A stretch of DNA of 64,000 bases from Acanthacorydalis orientalis (GCA_034766995.1 CM068322.1:33455439-33519438); one strand, 5' to 3'; counted from the first letter of the stretch, positions 13,311 through 27,040 are shown. Program-made: numbers and translations. Notes: generated by a model not told the origin, from the letters alone.

Positions 13311-13556
13311 TTTATGAAAGTACCTCGTGTAATTGTATAGAACACGAAACTCGACTGGAATTAATTCGACGAAAAGAAAACGTTTTCGGCAAGCTCATTC
13401 ATTAAATTAAATTCATCCTAAAATATACGTTGCTTAATATGAAAACAATATACGTGAAATACAAATAATCGGTCTATTGACCCTAAACTATTTAAGACTT
13501 GGCAGTAATTAAGGCATAAACGTGTTCTTAACGAACGTTTCATTTCCTTAATTCGC

Positions 13557-13574
13557 ATACACACACACACACAG

Positions 13575-13613
<39 letters not shown>
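13557..13613. repeat. Compound (AC)n(AT)n microsatellite
   Basis: About 20 bases of AC followed by about 30 bases of AT. Confidence 0.95.
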
Positions 13614-13614
<1 letters not shown>

Positions 13615-14588
13615 TGAATGTTTTATGGACGCAATTAACTAAGATCAATAAACTTCTGAAACTCTTTCAATAAATACATCGATTAACTGTGTATTAATAT
13701 GAAAATTCGTGTAATCCAACATGAAATATTATCAAATTTTATATCAAAACAGAAACAGTGTTTACTTCCGTGACGATTACGTGCGTGTGTTGGTAGTAAA
13801 AGCAGCGAAGTTTTTTGTTTTGAAAAATAACACTTTCTACAAAAATTTACATAACTCAAACCCACTCCGTGAATTACGTTCAGCTGACGCTTTTCTGTTT
13901 TTATGAAACACAAGCAATTAAAAAAAGTGTACCTATGCGCGCGTTCATTCCGGGTTTTTTTTCCACCGGCATTAGTTCAAGAACGAGGTAACGAACGCAG
14001 GTACGTTTCTGAAAGACATTACGTTCGCTGAATATCTGAGACCGACCGTGCGTGGGCTACGAAAGTAGATGCGAGACCCTTATTTCTGATAAACATAAAC
14101 GCCAATGAATTTAATTTATACGTGACGTCCAACACAACAATATATATACGGAGAACATCCGGACGTGACTTTCTCATTTTTTCTGTCAAACCTGAACCGT
14201 TGCTAGGTCTTTTGCTTCCGGCAGTCGCTCGCAACCGATAAAGATCGATCGGAAAATATTGTTTATTTGATAATACGAAAAATGAATATGTAATGAGAGT
14301 AAGTAAAAGCGAACATGTAAAATCCGTATGAGAGATCGAATTGTGATCGATGCCAAATTTTATATACAAACACATATGATTAATGATGTCCTACAACGAT
14401 CACAAACCAGTGTTTATTTTTCGTAGGATGGGTAAACAACATTTTAAATATACTTAAAATGTTATGTAACCTGATACTTTTTTCTTAAAACACACAATAA
14501 ATCCTTTTAATTTAGATGAATCGCACGGTAATGTTTTTGAAGAAGTTAGATAAAATTAAAAATATTTTTAAACGGTTCCACATTTGTA

Positions 14589-15055
14589 TTTGGTCTCCTA
14601 TAAGTAATGCGGAATTTTCATATAGGCGACAATGGATGATGCAATACTTTTCAATTCTTGCAATAACGTATCAGATGCATATGCTGCTCAATTTCACTCA
14701 ACGTTTTCTCAGTCTCATCGTGGAAGATTAACAGTGATCACGAAAATTTACAAAAAAAACATACTCATTATCATGGAAGTGTCAAAAGAGATTGTCATCT
14801 GTTTCGAAGTCACTAAAATCACATAAATGGAAAACGGCTTAATACAGAGAGTGATGTACGAAGAGAGCTCGACTCTTTCATTAATGCAAAACCCAAAAAG
14901 TTTTATCGTCAGGGTATTGCAAATTTATGATTAAGATAGGAAGAAGATAATTAAATAATAACAGTGTAAATATATTTTGGATCAGAATTGAAACGTCATT
15001 TTTTTCTGTTTCGAAACTTATTTCAAAAAACCGCATTACTTATGGTATGACCCAA
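14589..15055 (+). mobile_element. Mariner family B, deleted copy with intact ends
   Basis: Terminal inverted repeats are visible: TTTGGTCTCCTATAAGTAAT at the left, and the inverse ATTACTTATGGTATGACCCAA at the right less its first base, with TA at both flanks (14587-14588 and 15056-15057). Inside, one frame reads RELDSFINAKPKKFYRQGI, a mariner transposase C-terminal block, followed by stops. The catalytic core is absent, so it is a dead, shortened copy. Confidence 0.8.
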
Positions 15056-15157
15056 TATTTTCATTTTTAAATTATTGAATTTATTTGACATATAATAAAC
15101 TATTAATTTTGACTTGAAAATGTATCCTATTTTTTATTCTATATCCCCTCTAGTAAC

Positions 15158-15277
<120 letters not shown>

Positions 15278-15432
15278 GAGGACGAAGCATAGCTTACACA
15301 TTTTCTTATGTAAATAAGTTTTTAAACATTTGTTGTATCGAGATACAGTTTTAATAATGGGTTTAACCAGGAAACGTGTACGTAGTCTATCGATCGGTAA
15401 CAGAACCTACGACACATGGCTTGTGAAATCAT

Positions 15433-15447
15433 TGACCTTTAAGGTCA
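15433..15447. promoter_or_regulatory. Everted AGGTCA pair (possible nuclear receptor element)
   Basis: TGACCTTTAAGGTCA has two perfect AGGTCA half-sites pointing outward, 3 bases apart, in a locally less AT-rich patch of the long intron. Function is inferred only from the motif. Confidence 0.3.
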
Positions 15448-16354
15448 GCGCAGGCTATAAGAGTAAAACTGTTCATAAATGATTGATTTTTTTTGGTCGG
15501 CACAGACAGATGCCACTGAATTTTTTATTGAAAATAAAACTGTAGTTTATGATCTATAGAAATGCGTGCTAGCATAATAATAAGGAAATAAATAATTATT
15601 ATTCATTCATTTATATGTATAGCGTATTATTTCTATGCCAAGATATATAAAAATAATACAAATATGATTTTTAACGAAATAAATAACTAAATTAAGGTAC
15701 AAGTTTGAAAAACTATTTGACGATTAACAAACCGGTTTAAAAAAACAAATCCGTTTTCGCATCTCATATTCAAAGTCAACTAATTATCAACACTCAAAAC
15801 GTCCGTCCAAAAATACCAAACGTTTCCTTTGTCTGCCCTTAAAAACAAATTGTAAAAAAAAAAACACTAACTCGCTTGTGTCTTATTCGAAAAGTTCGAC
15901 TGGACTCGAACGCACATTGGAGCGATCGTATGTTTTCAAAGGAGTGTTCGCGTGCCAAGAAACTGTCAACTGGGTGACTCGTCGCAGATTATTTGTTGAA
16001 TAAGAGAGACAATCGCTAACGACTTCATGAATATATTTTGAAACAGCACGTTTCGTTTGAAAATCGTATCGAATTACTTGACTGTATGTTCCATACTTAA
16101 TTTATAAAAATGATGCGATCGATTTCAAAACGAATTCGTTAAGCCAACGCATCGAAGTCTGTTTGTGAGTAGTAAGATGTTGAAATATGAATATCGTGTA
16201 TTTATTTTCATTTCGAGCGAAAAATTATAAATTAGTCACACGAACTGCTGACAGATTTGATGTAATTTAAATATTGAAAAAATCGTCATGTATAATTATT
16301 GAAATTCTATTGATAATTATTTACATCCTGTTAATCGTTTGAAGATTTGAAATA

Positions 16355-17050
16355 TTAAGCGTGCGAATTAATTCGATGCCTTTTCTTATTGAAAATTAAA
16401 TTTATTTACGGAAAAATGGAACACATTTCGATCCTCAAAATATATCCGATTCTTTTATATAACTTTACTCCGTATGTCGGGTAACTGACGAATCCATTGT
16501 CGACAAAAGATGGCAAGTTTGAGTCGGTGGAGTCGTCAATGCATTTTCAAACCTATTTCACTGTCTTTAAATGGGTATCAGGCGAAGCTGAAGCGATCGG
16601 AACAGGTGATAATCTGAGTTGGATTCTTTGAATACACCGCATGAGGGAGAAATTCCCATTCTAACAAACAAATAACGTCTTTGGCCCGACCGAGGGTTGT
16701 CGTGGTGAAAAATGACTTGCCTCGTTCCCTCGCCAGTGAATGGTCTTTTTCTCTCTAACTTGTCACTCAAACGAATGAACTGTAACGCCCTTAATTTACA
16801 GTCTGACTCTATTCGAGCAACTCCTAATACACCACACTCTTAATATCCCAAAAAAAATACATAATAACACTTTTTAAGGTGAATATTTGGTCTCAGTGTC
16901 GATGTTAATGGTTCATCGGGTGTAACCCATGATTTTCGCCACTTAGGATTATCGCGAAAAAAAGACATTTTTCATCCCCGTTTATGATTTTATGCAAAAA
17001 ATCCGAATTTAATCCAAATTCAAAACCGCATTTATTTGCACACCTATTAA
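16355..17050 (-). mobile_element. Mariner family A, degenerate copy retaining part of the transposase
   Basis: The left end reads TTAAGCGTGCGAATTAATTC after a TA. The right end is a decayed inverse near TTTGCACACCTATTA. On the minus strand, broken frames give DNPKWRKSWVTPDEP, LRPNIHLKKCYYVFFLGY, KRPFTGEGTRQVIFHHDN and SDYHLFRSLQ, in the order of a mariner catalytic domain. The spacing and SDYHLFRS block suggest the DD37D-type branch, which is inferred. Stops and deletions make it inactive. It is the closest thing in the window to the parent of the shorter family A copies. Confidence 0.83.
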
Positions 17051-17099
17051 AATTATTAACATAGAGAGATGAAGTAAAAAATTCTCTTCAAAATGAAAT

Positions 17100-17102
<3 letters not shown>

Positions 17103-17139
<37 letters not shown>
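17103..17139. repeat. (TA)n microsatellite
   Basis: Pure TA run just outside the right end of the mariner at 16355-17050. Confidence 0.95.
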
Positions 17140-17142
<3 letters not shown>

Positions 17143-18094
17143 GAGAACATCCTTTCATGTTATAATAATCTTTTATAAAAGTGAAAATATTCATTATTTT
17201 GAGGACAGCAAACTAATTTGATCGAAAAAAATGTTTATTTTGTCTGTAAAATTGTATAAATATATTTATAAAGCAGTCAATAAAATATTAGTAATTATGA
17301 AGAATGGATTTTCATTTCTTTTTCAGTGAATATGAATAATGAATATGTTTGTGGGAATGAAGAGAAAAAGTCAGAATTTACGTTTCAGTTCTAAAACAAA
17401 TAAACGGTCTTAAAGTAAATTACAGAAAAGATTAGATTTCATGACGAGAAACACACAAGTTCAATCAACATTAACATGTTATACAAAAATGTGCCAAAAT
17501 ATTTCGACTGTGCATGTTTCGTTTTAGAGTCAGAATTGTGCTGATATTACACGATAACTCACTCATTGGGGGAAAAAACACTCCGAAACTGTGATTCATA
17601 GAGAAAATTGCGTTTTGTCTGAGTTTAAACGTCATATGTAATACAGTATCGGTTGTATGTCTTCACGCACTTAATGCATGAGGAGACATGTTGATTGACA
17701 GGCAATGAAATCATCCTTGTTGACATACGGTCTCGTTTGTTCCACTACATTATTTGATGTTGTGACATGCGAATAAAGAAACGTGTTGTTCTATTAATAA
17801 ATAATCGTTAATAATTTATACAGTATAGACACTGTACGTTTGTTCAGGTTCGATTGGTAAATATAATAAACGCTGAAATGATTTATAGTTTGTTAGTGGA
17901 GTAAAATTATTTATGACCCATTTTAATTCAATTTGAAATAAACAATTAGGTCTAAATATTAGAAATAAACATCCTACAATTAAAAGCATTGCAAATAATA
18001 CTCTCGGTGGTCGTTTTATTTCATTTTCCGACTTCTCTGTATGAAAATAACAATTTTTCAAATATCAAATGATAAATAATAAAAGTTTTCTTTC

Positions 18095-18300
18095 ACAATT
18101 CTGACAGTGTGGCTAAATTCACTCTCGCAAGTGAATACTTTTTTCACTCTAACAACAAAAAAAAATCATCTGATCAAAATTGTTCAAGAAATAAAAATTT
18201 ATTGACCATTTTTGATCTGTACCTTGATGTATAGATTCTTCTGTACCTTCGTGCTGACTATACTGATTTTTGTCTAAGAAAAAAGAAGAATTAAATTACC
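18095..18300. mobile_element. Foldback MITE family D, truncated
   Basis: It has the outer end CAATTCTGACAGTGTGGCTA, then AAATTCACTCTCGCAAGTGA, and a left arm with TTATTGACCATTTTTGATCT; the other arm is shortened. Confidence 0.6.
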
Positions 18301-18462
18301 ACTATCTAAATAGATCCACTAAAAATACATGATGACCTATCTACTTTGATCGTCATGGTTTATTAGGAGATTGTTAATCATAAGATGTCTAATGGAGATT
18401 CTAGAAATATTAATAGTCACCAATTCGGGCACGAAAAAATTATCTTGATTTCTGCTACTCGC

Positions 18463-18964
18463 AAGTATTAGTCATTTTTTATAGGAAATGAATGTTTACT
18501 GAAAAATGGAATATATTTCATTCTTCAAAATATCCCCCATTATTTTGCATTATTTTACTCCATCTTCCATACAAATGACGAATCGCTTGTCGGAAAAAAA
18601 GAAAGTTTTCAGTCAATGAAGTCGTAGTGCATTTTCGGACTTCTTCTACTGTTTAAGCATATTTTGCATGTTTTATGTCTCAAAACACCTTTCCCAAAAC
18701 CTGAATCAATCATTCCCTCGATTTCAGCAGCATTTTTTTCAACTGTACATGAAAAGTATGCAGTTCCTAATATGCTGCTTTTCGGACCCCATTGTTGTCG
18801 ATACTGTTTTGTGATGTTATACCAACTTGCTGGTCAAGATATATAGTGTTTTTAAACTTAAAGTTGGCACTTCAAAATCCTAGGACGACGAGAAAATGTT
18901 TTACTTTAATACAGAGTTATGATTGATTCAATTTAAAGACAGAGAATTAATTTTTGTACCTAAT
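18463..18964 (-). mobile_element. Mariner family A, internally deleted copy
   Basis: On the minus strand it starts TTAGGTACAAAAATTAATTC, passes TCGTCGTCCTAGGATTTTGAAG and the same leader seen at 12330, and ends in the C-terminal and tail segment shared with 16355. No open transposase frame remains. Confidence 0.75.
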
Positions 18965-19937
18965 AAATACCCTTAAATGACACTCAAAAGAATCAAATTG
19001 TAAAAACAATTCTTTGCTGAGAGAGGGAAGCAAAGAATGTAAAATTCTGTTTTGCACGCCAGAAGTAATATTGAAATTTTTAGAATATGAAATAATGTAA
19101 TTCAGTTATGATATTTATATCCATCATTATAGAATACTAATTATTATAATAAAGCAGAAAATCATGAAATCAGATATACAGGTAATGAAAGAACAACACG
19201 AAATTGAATCTCTGATTCATTAAGGGATATTTCAATCGAATATTTTTAGGGCGTCGTTACATAGCATGGCGTGTCTAGTAATCACATTTTTGCCGGAAGG
19301 CGTGATTTCGATATTTATGTTAAGAGGACATATCAGGCAACGTGTATACGTTGTTCATATATACATTAACGATATGCTGAAAATGTATTGTACAATCAAA
19401 AATCAATATCACCCTTGAGCACACTTGGGCCATTGCCAGAATAGCCAAAAAAAGTATTCATGACATGTGCACGCTTCAGTTAATAAATTTGAATATTTGT
19501 ACGATTAAACTGTTTGTCTAGAGACCATAAAATGAAAGGTCAAGAATATGCGAACTGTTTTTTTTACAAATATATGTTTTTGATACTTTTGTAAAAAATT
19601 GTTTATGCACAGAGTTCCCTTATAATAGATTTAAAAATTCAAGAATGGAGAATAAACAGTGTGGGTACGTTTTAAGAATAAAATATCTAATGAATTCTAT
19701 ATTTATAATTGAAGACTGAGTCTTCAACACCGACGGCATACATCAAACCTAGTAGTGGAGAAGAAGCACTGTGTTGATTCAAAAGAACTAAGACCGCCAG
19801 AACTACGGATCAACTGGATCACTGGTAAAAAAATATAAATATAATTTTGATTTATCTTATATGAAATGAAATGTAATTGTTCATCGAATGAAAGGATCCA
19901 CTCACTTAAATATCCAATATGTTAATGTTGCTATAAG

Positions 19938-19939
<2 letters not shown>

Positions 19940-19979
<40 letters not shown>
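19940..19979. repeat. (TA)n microsatellite
   Basis: Pure TA run. Confidence 0.95.
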
Positions 19980-19983
<4 letters not shown>

Positions 19984-21954
19984 TAAAAAAAATAATAAAT
20001 AATATTGTGGTTATATTAAAACTGACCGTTAATTTAAACGTCAAACAATCCACTTAAAAATATGAATAAAAACAATTTACAGTAATAGGAAATTCGCATG
20101 TATCTAGATCGTCATAAGTAAATTAAAATCTAATTGTCGCCTAAACCATTTCAATTCACGTCACATTTAATTCAATTAACGTCAAAACAGTGTGACAGGT
20201 AAATTCAAGGGTATCTAGATGATTTTTTATAAAGAAAAATAAATGAACGTATGAACGCGACACGTCATAAAAATAATATTCATTTGGAATAAGTGGTTGA
20301 TATCGTTAACATTTTATTTATTTTTTTTATATCTGACTGCTCATACCCAATGGGATATTATTATCTTTTATTGTACAGTTAAGAATATGACTTTTGGGAA
20401 TATACACTGGCCACAAATCAAGCAAGACAAAACACAAACATTTTATATTTTCGATTGTCCTTACATCGTACACTTAAATGTAATCCTTTTACGTCTATTC
20501 TGTTGTCTTTAAACAGGATGAATGTAGTGTCATAAAACCAGGAACGACGCGAGCAATCCTCGTAATGCAATAGAATACAACTGAAATGAAAAGATACCGC
20601 TTCGTTTAGTTGAAAAATCAGACTGTCTAATTTTGTTTCGTTAGCCGTTTGCGTTCGTTTAATCTTTCCAAAGAAAGTGAACCTGCTCTTTTCTATTTAA
20701 TAAAGAAAATTATATTATTCACGTACAGTTTTTCTTTAACTTACTTATAAATCTTTGTTTAAGAGTTTCTGTTATGTACGCAGACAACACAAAAAATATA
20801 GAAAAGAGATTTACGTGGAATACCTTTTTAATATATTTTTTTTAATTAAAAGTATTCTTTAAAATATTTTCTTTATATATGTATATATAGAGAGAGAGAG
20901 AAAGAGAGAGAATCGATTTTTTTAATTTAATATATAAGACAATGCCTTCTATAGAATTTTAATTAATTATAAATTAAAACTTTCAGCACAGTTAGATTTA
21001 TAAAAAAAATAGATTTTAATTAAATTAAACTTTTCAAATATTTTGTATAACAAAAGAGAATTCTTATTATAATTTAATAATCTATTTAAAATCGATTTTT
21101 TTCTTGGAACTTCATGTATCGAAAAAATTATCAAACTTCATTAAATACAGTGCCATCTTCTCTAACATTGCAAAACTTTCGAAACTTGAACGAATAGGAA
21201 ATTTAATAAAAAAATCTGATGTTTAAATTGATCTCTAAAACAATTTTATTATTCATGAGCGGCTCAGATTAGTTATTAAAATTGTATTAGGTTATAGTAC
21301 ATGTTATAAATGTATTTTTTTTTTGTTATTTGTGTGTTTTTATGTCAATTATTGAGAAATGTAATAAGTAGTAACTCTATCAGTTTTAAATCTGAGAAAT
21401 TATTTATACTTCAAAGCTTTTATGTACAGAACAGGATTTGATCAAAAAATGATTCATTGTAATTGACTTCTGAACTAACCATGTATATATATATATATGA
21501 CCAAATCATCAAACGAACATCAGAAAACCTAATTTCTTAGTAATTTCACAGACTTACACAATTGTGATTAATTATAGAAATGATTCCAATATGATCTCCA
21601 TTCCAACCACTACCATTTTTCAATCAGTTCTGTACGTTGGCACAGAAATATTCATATTTTCACATATACATACATAAATACAATCAATGATTCACATCAT
21701 TACGTATTCCTGACTCATATTTTTATATTTCGACTTACCCAAACCTGTCATCTGGAAAAAAAATGAGACTTCTGTGCACATTACACTATGAGACATCTGG
21801 GTTGTATATATATATATATATATTAAGACAGTCCGAAACGTGTATTGATTTCCTTCAACGTGCTCGCAACATGCCGCAAAGCAAACGCTCTGAAGGTTTT
21901 TTTGCGAACTAAGGTCATTATCAAGTAGTTGGATCTCTTGACCTAGTGCCTTGA

Positions 21955-21962
<8 letters not shown>

Positions 21963-22019
<57 letters not shown>
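21963..22019. repeat. (TA)n microsatellite
   Basis: Pure TA run, with a second one 160 bases further right. Confidence 0.95.
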
Positions 22020-22024
<5 letters not shown>

Positions 22025-22175
22025 GCGTATACATGCGTGTTTGATTGTTCAATTTTTTGCCTTTATTAACAGTGCAAAAATATATCTGTACTTACAATCT
22101 ATGCAGTTGCAAAAGCTTGGCATGTGTTAATACATCAGGATTTATGGAAATATACGCAATGCATCGATATATACA

Positions 22176-22178
<3 letters not shown>

Positions 22179-22230
<52 letters not shown>
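22179..22230. repeat. (TA)n microsatellite
   Basis: Pure TA run. Confidence 0.95.
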
Positions 22231-22237
<7 letters not shown>

Positions 22238-23124
22238 ATTTGTTATATACTACACCTCTTAATTTAAATCAGAGATTCTACTTCGTTTGAAGAAAAAAAT
22301 ATTTGTTCACTATATTCTATGAAACTCGCCTGAGAAAGTGAAATATGAGTATTGAATACGAAAAGAACTTAGCGAACAAGCTTATTTTAAACAAGTTCTT
22401 GTTAAGACATTTCTTTGAAAAGTGTTTCATTTGCAAAAAAAGACTCGAAATGAACAGAACATTTACATTTTCTTAGAAAAAACCGACAGCAGAGTAATCT
22501 TTTGCATTTCGAATCGAATATCTGAAATAAAAATAGATACATAAACACGAACACATTAATCGAATGCACTGGAATACACGGGCACATCATAAAAATACAT
22601 TAACGGCACATACATACACGGACAGTTTACAAATTCTCTTGTCGCTGTACATCCAAGTTCGATTTTTAACACCGAAATGCGTGAAAACAGTAATCGGTTG
22701 ATTGACAGGTCAATTATTAAAATGCCATTCGTGTAATATTTATTTTCGGTGGGTTCATTCGTAAGCATACATTTTCCATGGCACGTTTATATAAGCGTTG
22801 TTCGAATAACTGTAAATAAATAAATAATGCAGTCTTATGAAAATCAATGCTTACAATTAGATTCGAGACAGAGAGAGGAAGGTTGTTTCTAAACTGTGTA
22901 CGAAATGTATACATTCCAGTTATGGAAAAAAAATACAAATAATGACCTAGTAGTATTTTTTTAAAAAAATGATTCATTTTTCTTTCGACGCTTTTTAAAA
23001 TATGAACGTCTAGGACGTTCGCTTTATAGCGTTTAATGTATTCATTGGAAACCAATGATTTTACATTCGAATATATGATGAATAACTTTTCTACATAATG
23101 GTATATCTGGGAACAGTAATTGAG

Positions 23125-23405
23125 TTCTATAGTACAGTTCTGACACTGGGTAAATCCACTATTGTATTCTTTTTTTCAGCCGACAGACCACAAAAAACAT
23201 TTTTTGTTAAAAGAATGTTCAAGGAATTATTATTAATCATTTCTTAAGATCTTTTTGTATTCCTAAGAATAAGGCATCGGCACCGCAATGATCAAAAACG
23301 ATCAATAATTTAATAAAAATCTTGATCAAAAAATATTTTCGGTTCGTGGACTGAAAAAATAATAAATTTGTGAAAGTAATTGACCTGTTTGTTCTAAACC
23401 ATAAT
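23125..23405. mobile_element. Foldback MITE family D
   Basis: The outer end ACAGTTCTGACACTGGGTAA is present, followed by ACCACAAAAAACATTTTTTG. The inverse arm includes GATCAAAAACGATCAATAAT and TTGATCAAAAAATATTTTCG. Confidence 0.7.
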
Positions 23406-23898
23406 CGCTTTGATTCGAAAATATTAACTTTCCATATGATTTTTTTTTTTTGGACAGATGACGCTTTTTCCAAAAGTTGATTTTTAAGAATTCCAGAAAA
23501 AATTTCCAACTAATAAAAACAAAACTTAAAATTTGAAGTAAGAATTGATTGATTTGTTTGAAATTTTATAAATAATTGAGTATCAATGTTTGTTGAAACA
23601 ACTGAATTCCAAATACTAACACAGCCTACTGCATTTCCCTTCTAGTGCTAGCACTGGAATCTACAATGCTTAAAAGACATCTTTTATACTTCATTACTTG
23701 ATCATCTCTGATCTCCACATCCTGACAAAAAATTAATTCGATTTCAAACAATATACTGACATATTTCAATATGAATCTGATATAGAAACGAAAGAAAATC
23801 TAAGTGAACCTGCTTCGTATACTTTTTTTCAAGGTAGAATCTTCGATTCAAAAATCGAAGTGTTTTATTCAAAAAGTCTATCTTGTTTTTCATCCCAT

Positions 23899-23903
<5 letters not shown>

Positions 23904-23957
<54 letters not shown>
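23904..23957. repeat. (TA)n microsatellite
   Basis: Pure TA run. Confidence 0.95.
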
Positions 23958-23960
<3 letters not shown>

Positions 23961-24389
23961 AAGAATGCGACATTTTACATTTTGATAACATTTGAAAGTA
24001 ATTATTGATTATTTGGGGTTAAAGCCACACAGCGGTGACATTTTGCTTGAACATATATTTACCCGAAACATCCTGTTACATTTATTTTCCGGCTGTGTTT
24101 CCACGTTGAATCTTTTTACACACATATATATATACACACACATAGATAATACTTAGAAATAACCATGAAATATTTGTGTTCGAAAACAAACATAAAGCAA
24201 TATATTATGGTGCCTCCCTCGAATTGCTTTATTCAGTGCAAAAAGCAATCCGAGCACTATAAAAAATAAATTGAAGTTCTATTATTTAAAATATTTTTCT
24301 ATTATGTAAAAAGATCGAATGTCAATATGTTTAGTAAAAGAATGTTGTTAAATCTTAGTGTTTGGTAAAAAAATTAGAACGAATGCTAA

Positions 24390-24795
24390 CTTATTCTTTC
24401 ACACGTAATTTTTTCACTCTCCCCACAAAACAACAAATTTTTTTCTGATCATTTCTGATCATTCATTGTAAATAAACGATTACAACGATTATAATTTTTT
24501 TTCTGATCAGAAATGTGTAATAAATCATTGTTTACATTTTTTTTATTATTATTTATGATGCAGTTCGTTGGCGACATGACATGATTTTTCGAGCACCAAG
24601 GTATCAAAAAATCTCAGACTGATGTTATCAGATTTGACTGTACCTTAGTACTCTGAAAATTTCCATAGAAATGCATATAAGCGACAATCAAAAATGATCA
24701 ATTAGAATTTAATGAACATTTTTGACCAAGATTTGTGGCTTGTGGAATGAAAAAAGAATTTAGTGAAAGTGAATTGAGCGAGTGTCAGAACTGTA
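24390..24795. mobile_element. Foldback MITE family D, longest copy
   Basis: Its right end GTGAATTGAGCGAGTGTCAG followed by AACTGTA is the inverse of the left end seen at 23131, giving the family's outer terminal repeat. The centre holds the GAGCACCAAGGTATC and GTACCTTAGTACTC dyad. Confidence 0.72.
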
Positions 24796-24999
24796 TTGGT
24801 ACGATTATTATACATTTAATCAAGAAAATGTTTATGTAGTTAATGCAAAGCAAAAGCTCATTTATAAACATAAATCTCTCCCCTTCTTTCAACTGCAACG
24901 AAGCTATAATTGTAGGGCTCGACATATTAATTAAATATGAAAACTGTTGTATTAATTATATTTTATCCCACAGCATGATTCTAGACAACTCAAATATTA

Positions 25000-25192
25000 G
25001 GTATACAAATTAATTCGGTGCCTTTTTTATAGAAAATGAATGCTTACGGAAAAATAGAATACATGTCAATCCTCAAAATATTCTCCTTTTGTATAACTTT
25101 GCTCCATCTGTTGGATAATTGAGGAATTCCCTGTTAAAAGTGTTATGATTGATTCAATTTAAAGGCACGGAATCAACTTTTACATCTCATTA
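25000..25192 (-). mobile_element. Mariner family A, very short derivative
   Basis: It begins TTAGGTATACAAATTAATTC and GGTGCC, keeps about 90 bases of the family tail, then jumps to the family's opposite end (GTTATGATTGATTCAATTTA, GGCACGGAATCAACTTTTAC). Nearly all coding sequence is lost, making it a MITE-like form. Confidence 0.7.
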
Positions 25193-25782
25193 AATCAAAT
25201 TATAAAGCAGTACGTAATTTCATAAAAATTACCAGTTCGGTTTTTAAATGACAGAATGATGTGACAAATATCATAAATTATTTTTTACACAAATCCACAC
25301 CCACTACAAAACGCTATTCTTAAACTTGTGAAATAGTCAACATGCTACGATCAGTCATTTTTAATTTATCACAAGAACGATGTGATATGACAGGTGCCAG
25401 GGTCGGATCGCCATCGTAGCATCATTCGAAAAAGACAATAAGATTGAAAGCTCGTTTTTCTTAATTAAGTAATAATACAAAAAATATATATAATCATATC
25501 TATTCAATTAACTGAAACGTGACGATCAGCATAAATATCATATTTCGTTTCACAAGACGATTACAATCTCAAAACGACCTCAGTTCGTAGTTGAGTAAAG
25601 TATCCGATGTCATTCATTACCCGTGTGATAAACATTTTTCGTCTACAACAATCTAATACTATTTTTATACGATTTATCACACTGTGCAGGTTCTTGTTTC
25701 TTATCAACACAGCTGTAAATGTTTTGATAATTTTACCACTTCCTAATAAAGACATTCACAATTTATATTTTTCTCACATACA

Positions 25783-25843
25783 CATATATATATATATATA
25801 TATAATACATATATATATATATATATATGTATTGTATTATATA

Positions 25844-25899
<56 letters not shown>

Positions 25900-25932
25900 T
25901 ATATATGTATATATTATATATATATATATATA
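25783..25932. repeat. Complex (TA)n with TGTATTATATATG variants
   Basis: 150 bases of TA with two interspersed GTATTATATATGTATATATT blocks, so the tract has its own higher-order repeat. Confidence 0.92.
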
Positions 25933-25969
25933 GTTTTAAATTGTCAACGTTTTAAAATCTAAACCGTAT

Positions 25970-27040
25970 TTTTTCTCCCAAATTGAAATTCAATCTCAAC
26001 AACATATATGGTTTTTAATTAAGTACAAGATTGTATCGAGTTCGCCGACAGCTAAGGGAATAAACCCTTGTAAAAATATATCGATTTCTCCAAGGAAATA
26101 GAAACTACACACACAACTGGTAACTTTATTACAGAAAAAAAATCTCTTCTTATTGAAAGCCATCTTTAAATAGCTTATTGAAGCTGCTTAAAGAAATGGC
26201 GTCAGTAGCGAATGTATTTGATATATAACAGATCCATTTTTGACTAATTTGAATTTTTTTCTAAAAAGAGGCCTTATAGACGTTTAAATATGGTTGAAAG
26301 TCTCTCTTGCACGTGTATATTCATTAAACTGTTTGATTTATGTGAAAAAGAAGAGAATTTATTTTCAAAACAATTTTCGGTAAAAATTCAGTGAGTAGGC
26401 TTTGAGAAAAATCAAGAATTTCGTCCAAAAAAAATAAAATGTCAAATCTGATTTTTTCAATATTACTCGACTTTCGAGCCACACATTTATAGTATACAAA
26501 TTCCATATTAAAAATGGCGACTGGCACTGAAATTTTTGTACATTTTAACCGATGACCTATTTTTGGCTAATTTGAATTTTTTTCTTTATCCTATAATGAC
26601 ACTTTTTAGATTTTTAAATATGGCTTGATACTGTTTCACGTCTACATCTTCATAAATGAGGCCAATCATACAAAAAAAAAAAACAAGTTAAAATTTAATT
26701 CGAAAAATTTTCAGTAAAGTACTTTAAATAAAATTGAAAATTTCGACAATCAAAAATCGCAATTTTTCTCCAATACAATTCTAAACAAACAGATAAATAT
26801 ACTTCATATAAAAAACGGAATTGTTTACAAGAATTATTTATTATTTTAGCAGATAACCGAGTTTTGGCTTACATTTTTCTTACAAATTTAAATTCGATCT
26901 CAGCAATGTACGTTTTTTTTAATTAAAAAAGGTTGCATCGGACGCCCCGCCAGCATACAAAAATATATCGAATTTGTCAATGGAATAAAGGCCACGCACA
27001 GGATCGGTAATGTTCTACAGAAAAAAGCTCGGGTCATTAA
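25970..27040. repeat. Old, diverged tandem duplication
   Basis: Segments 26230-26520 and 26550-26840 align (TTTTTGACTAATTTGAATTT with TTTTTGGCTAATTTGAATTT, then TTTAAATATGG, then TTTTCGGTAAA with TTTTCAGTAAA). The flanks 25975-26150 and 26870-27035 also align (CAATCTCAACAACATATATG with CGATCTCAGCAATGTACG, then AAAAATATATCGA). The layout is flank-core-core-flank. No known element is recognised. Confidence 0.6.

Noticed and set aside
19230..19850. Less AT-rich patches (GGCGTCGTTACATAGC, GACTGAGTCTTCAACACCGA) as possible exons or a retrotransposon fragment
   Set aside because: No open frame with splice sites and no recognisable family; reported as unexplained only.
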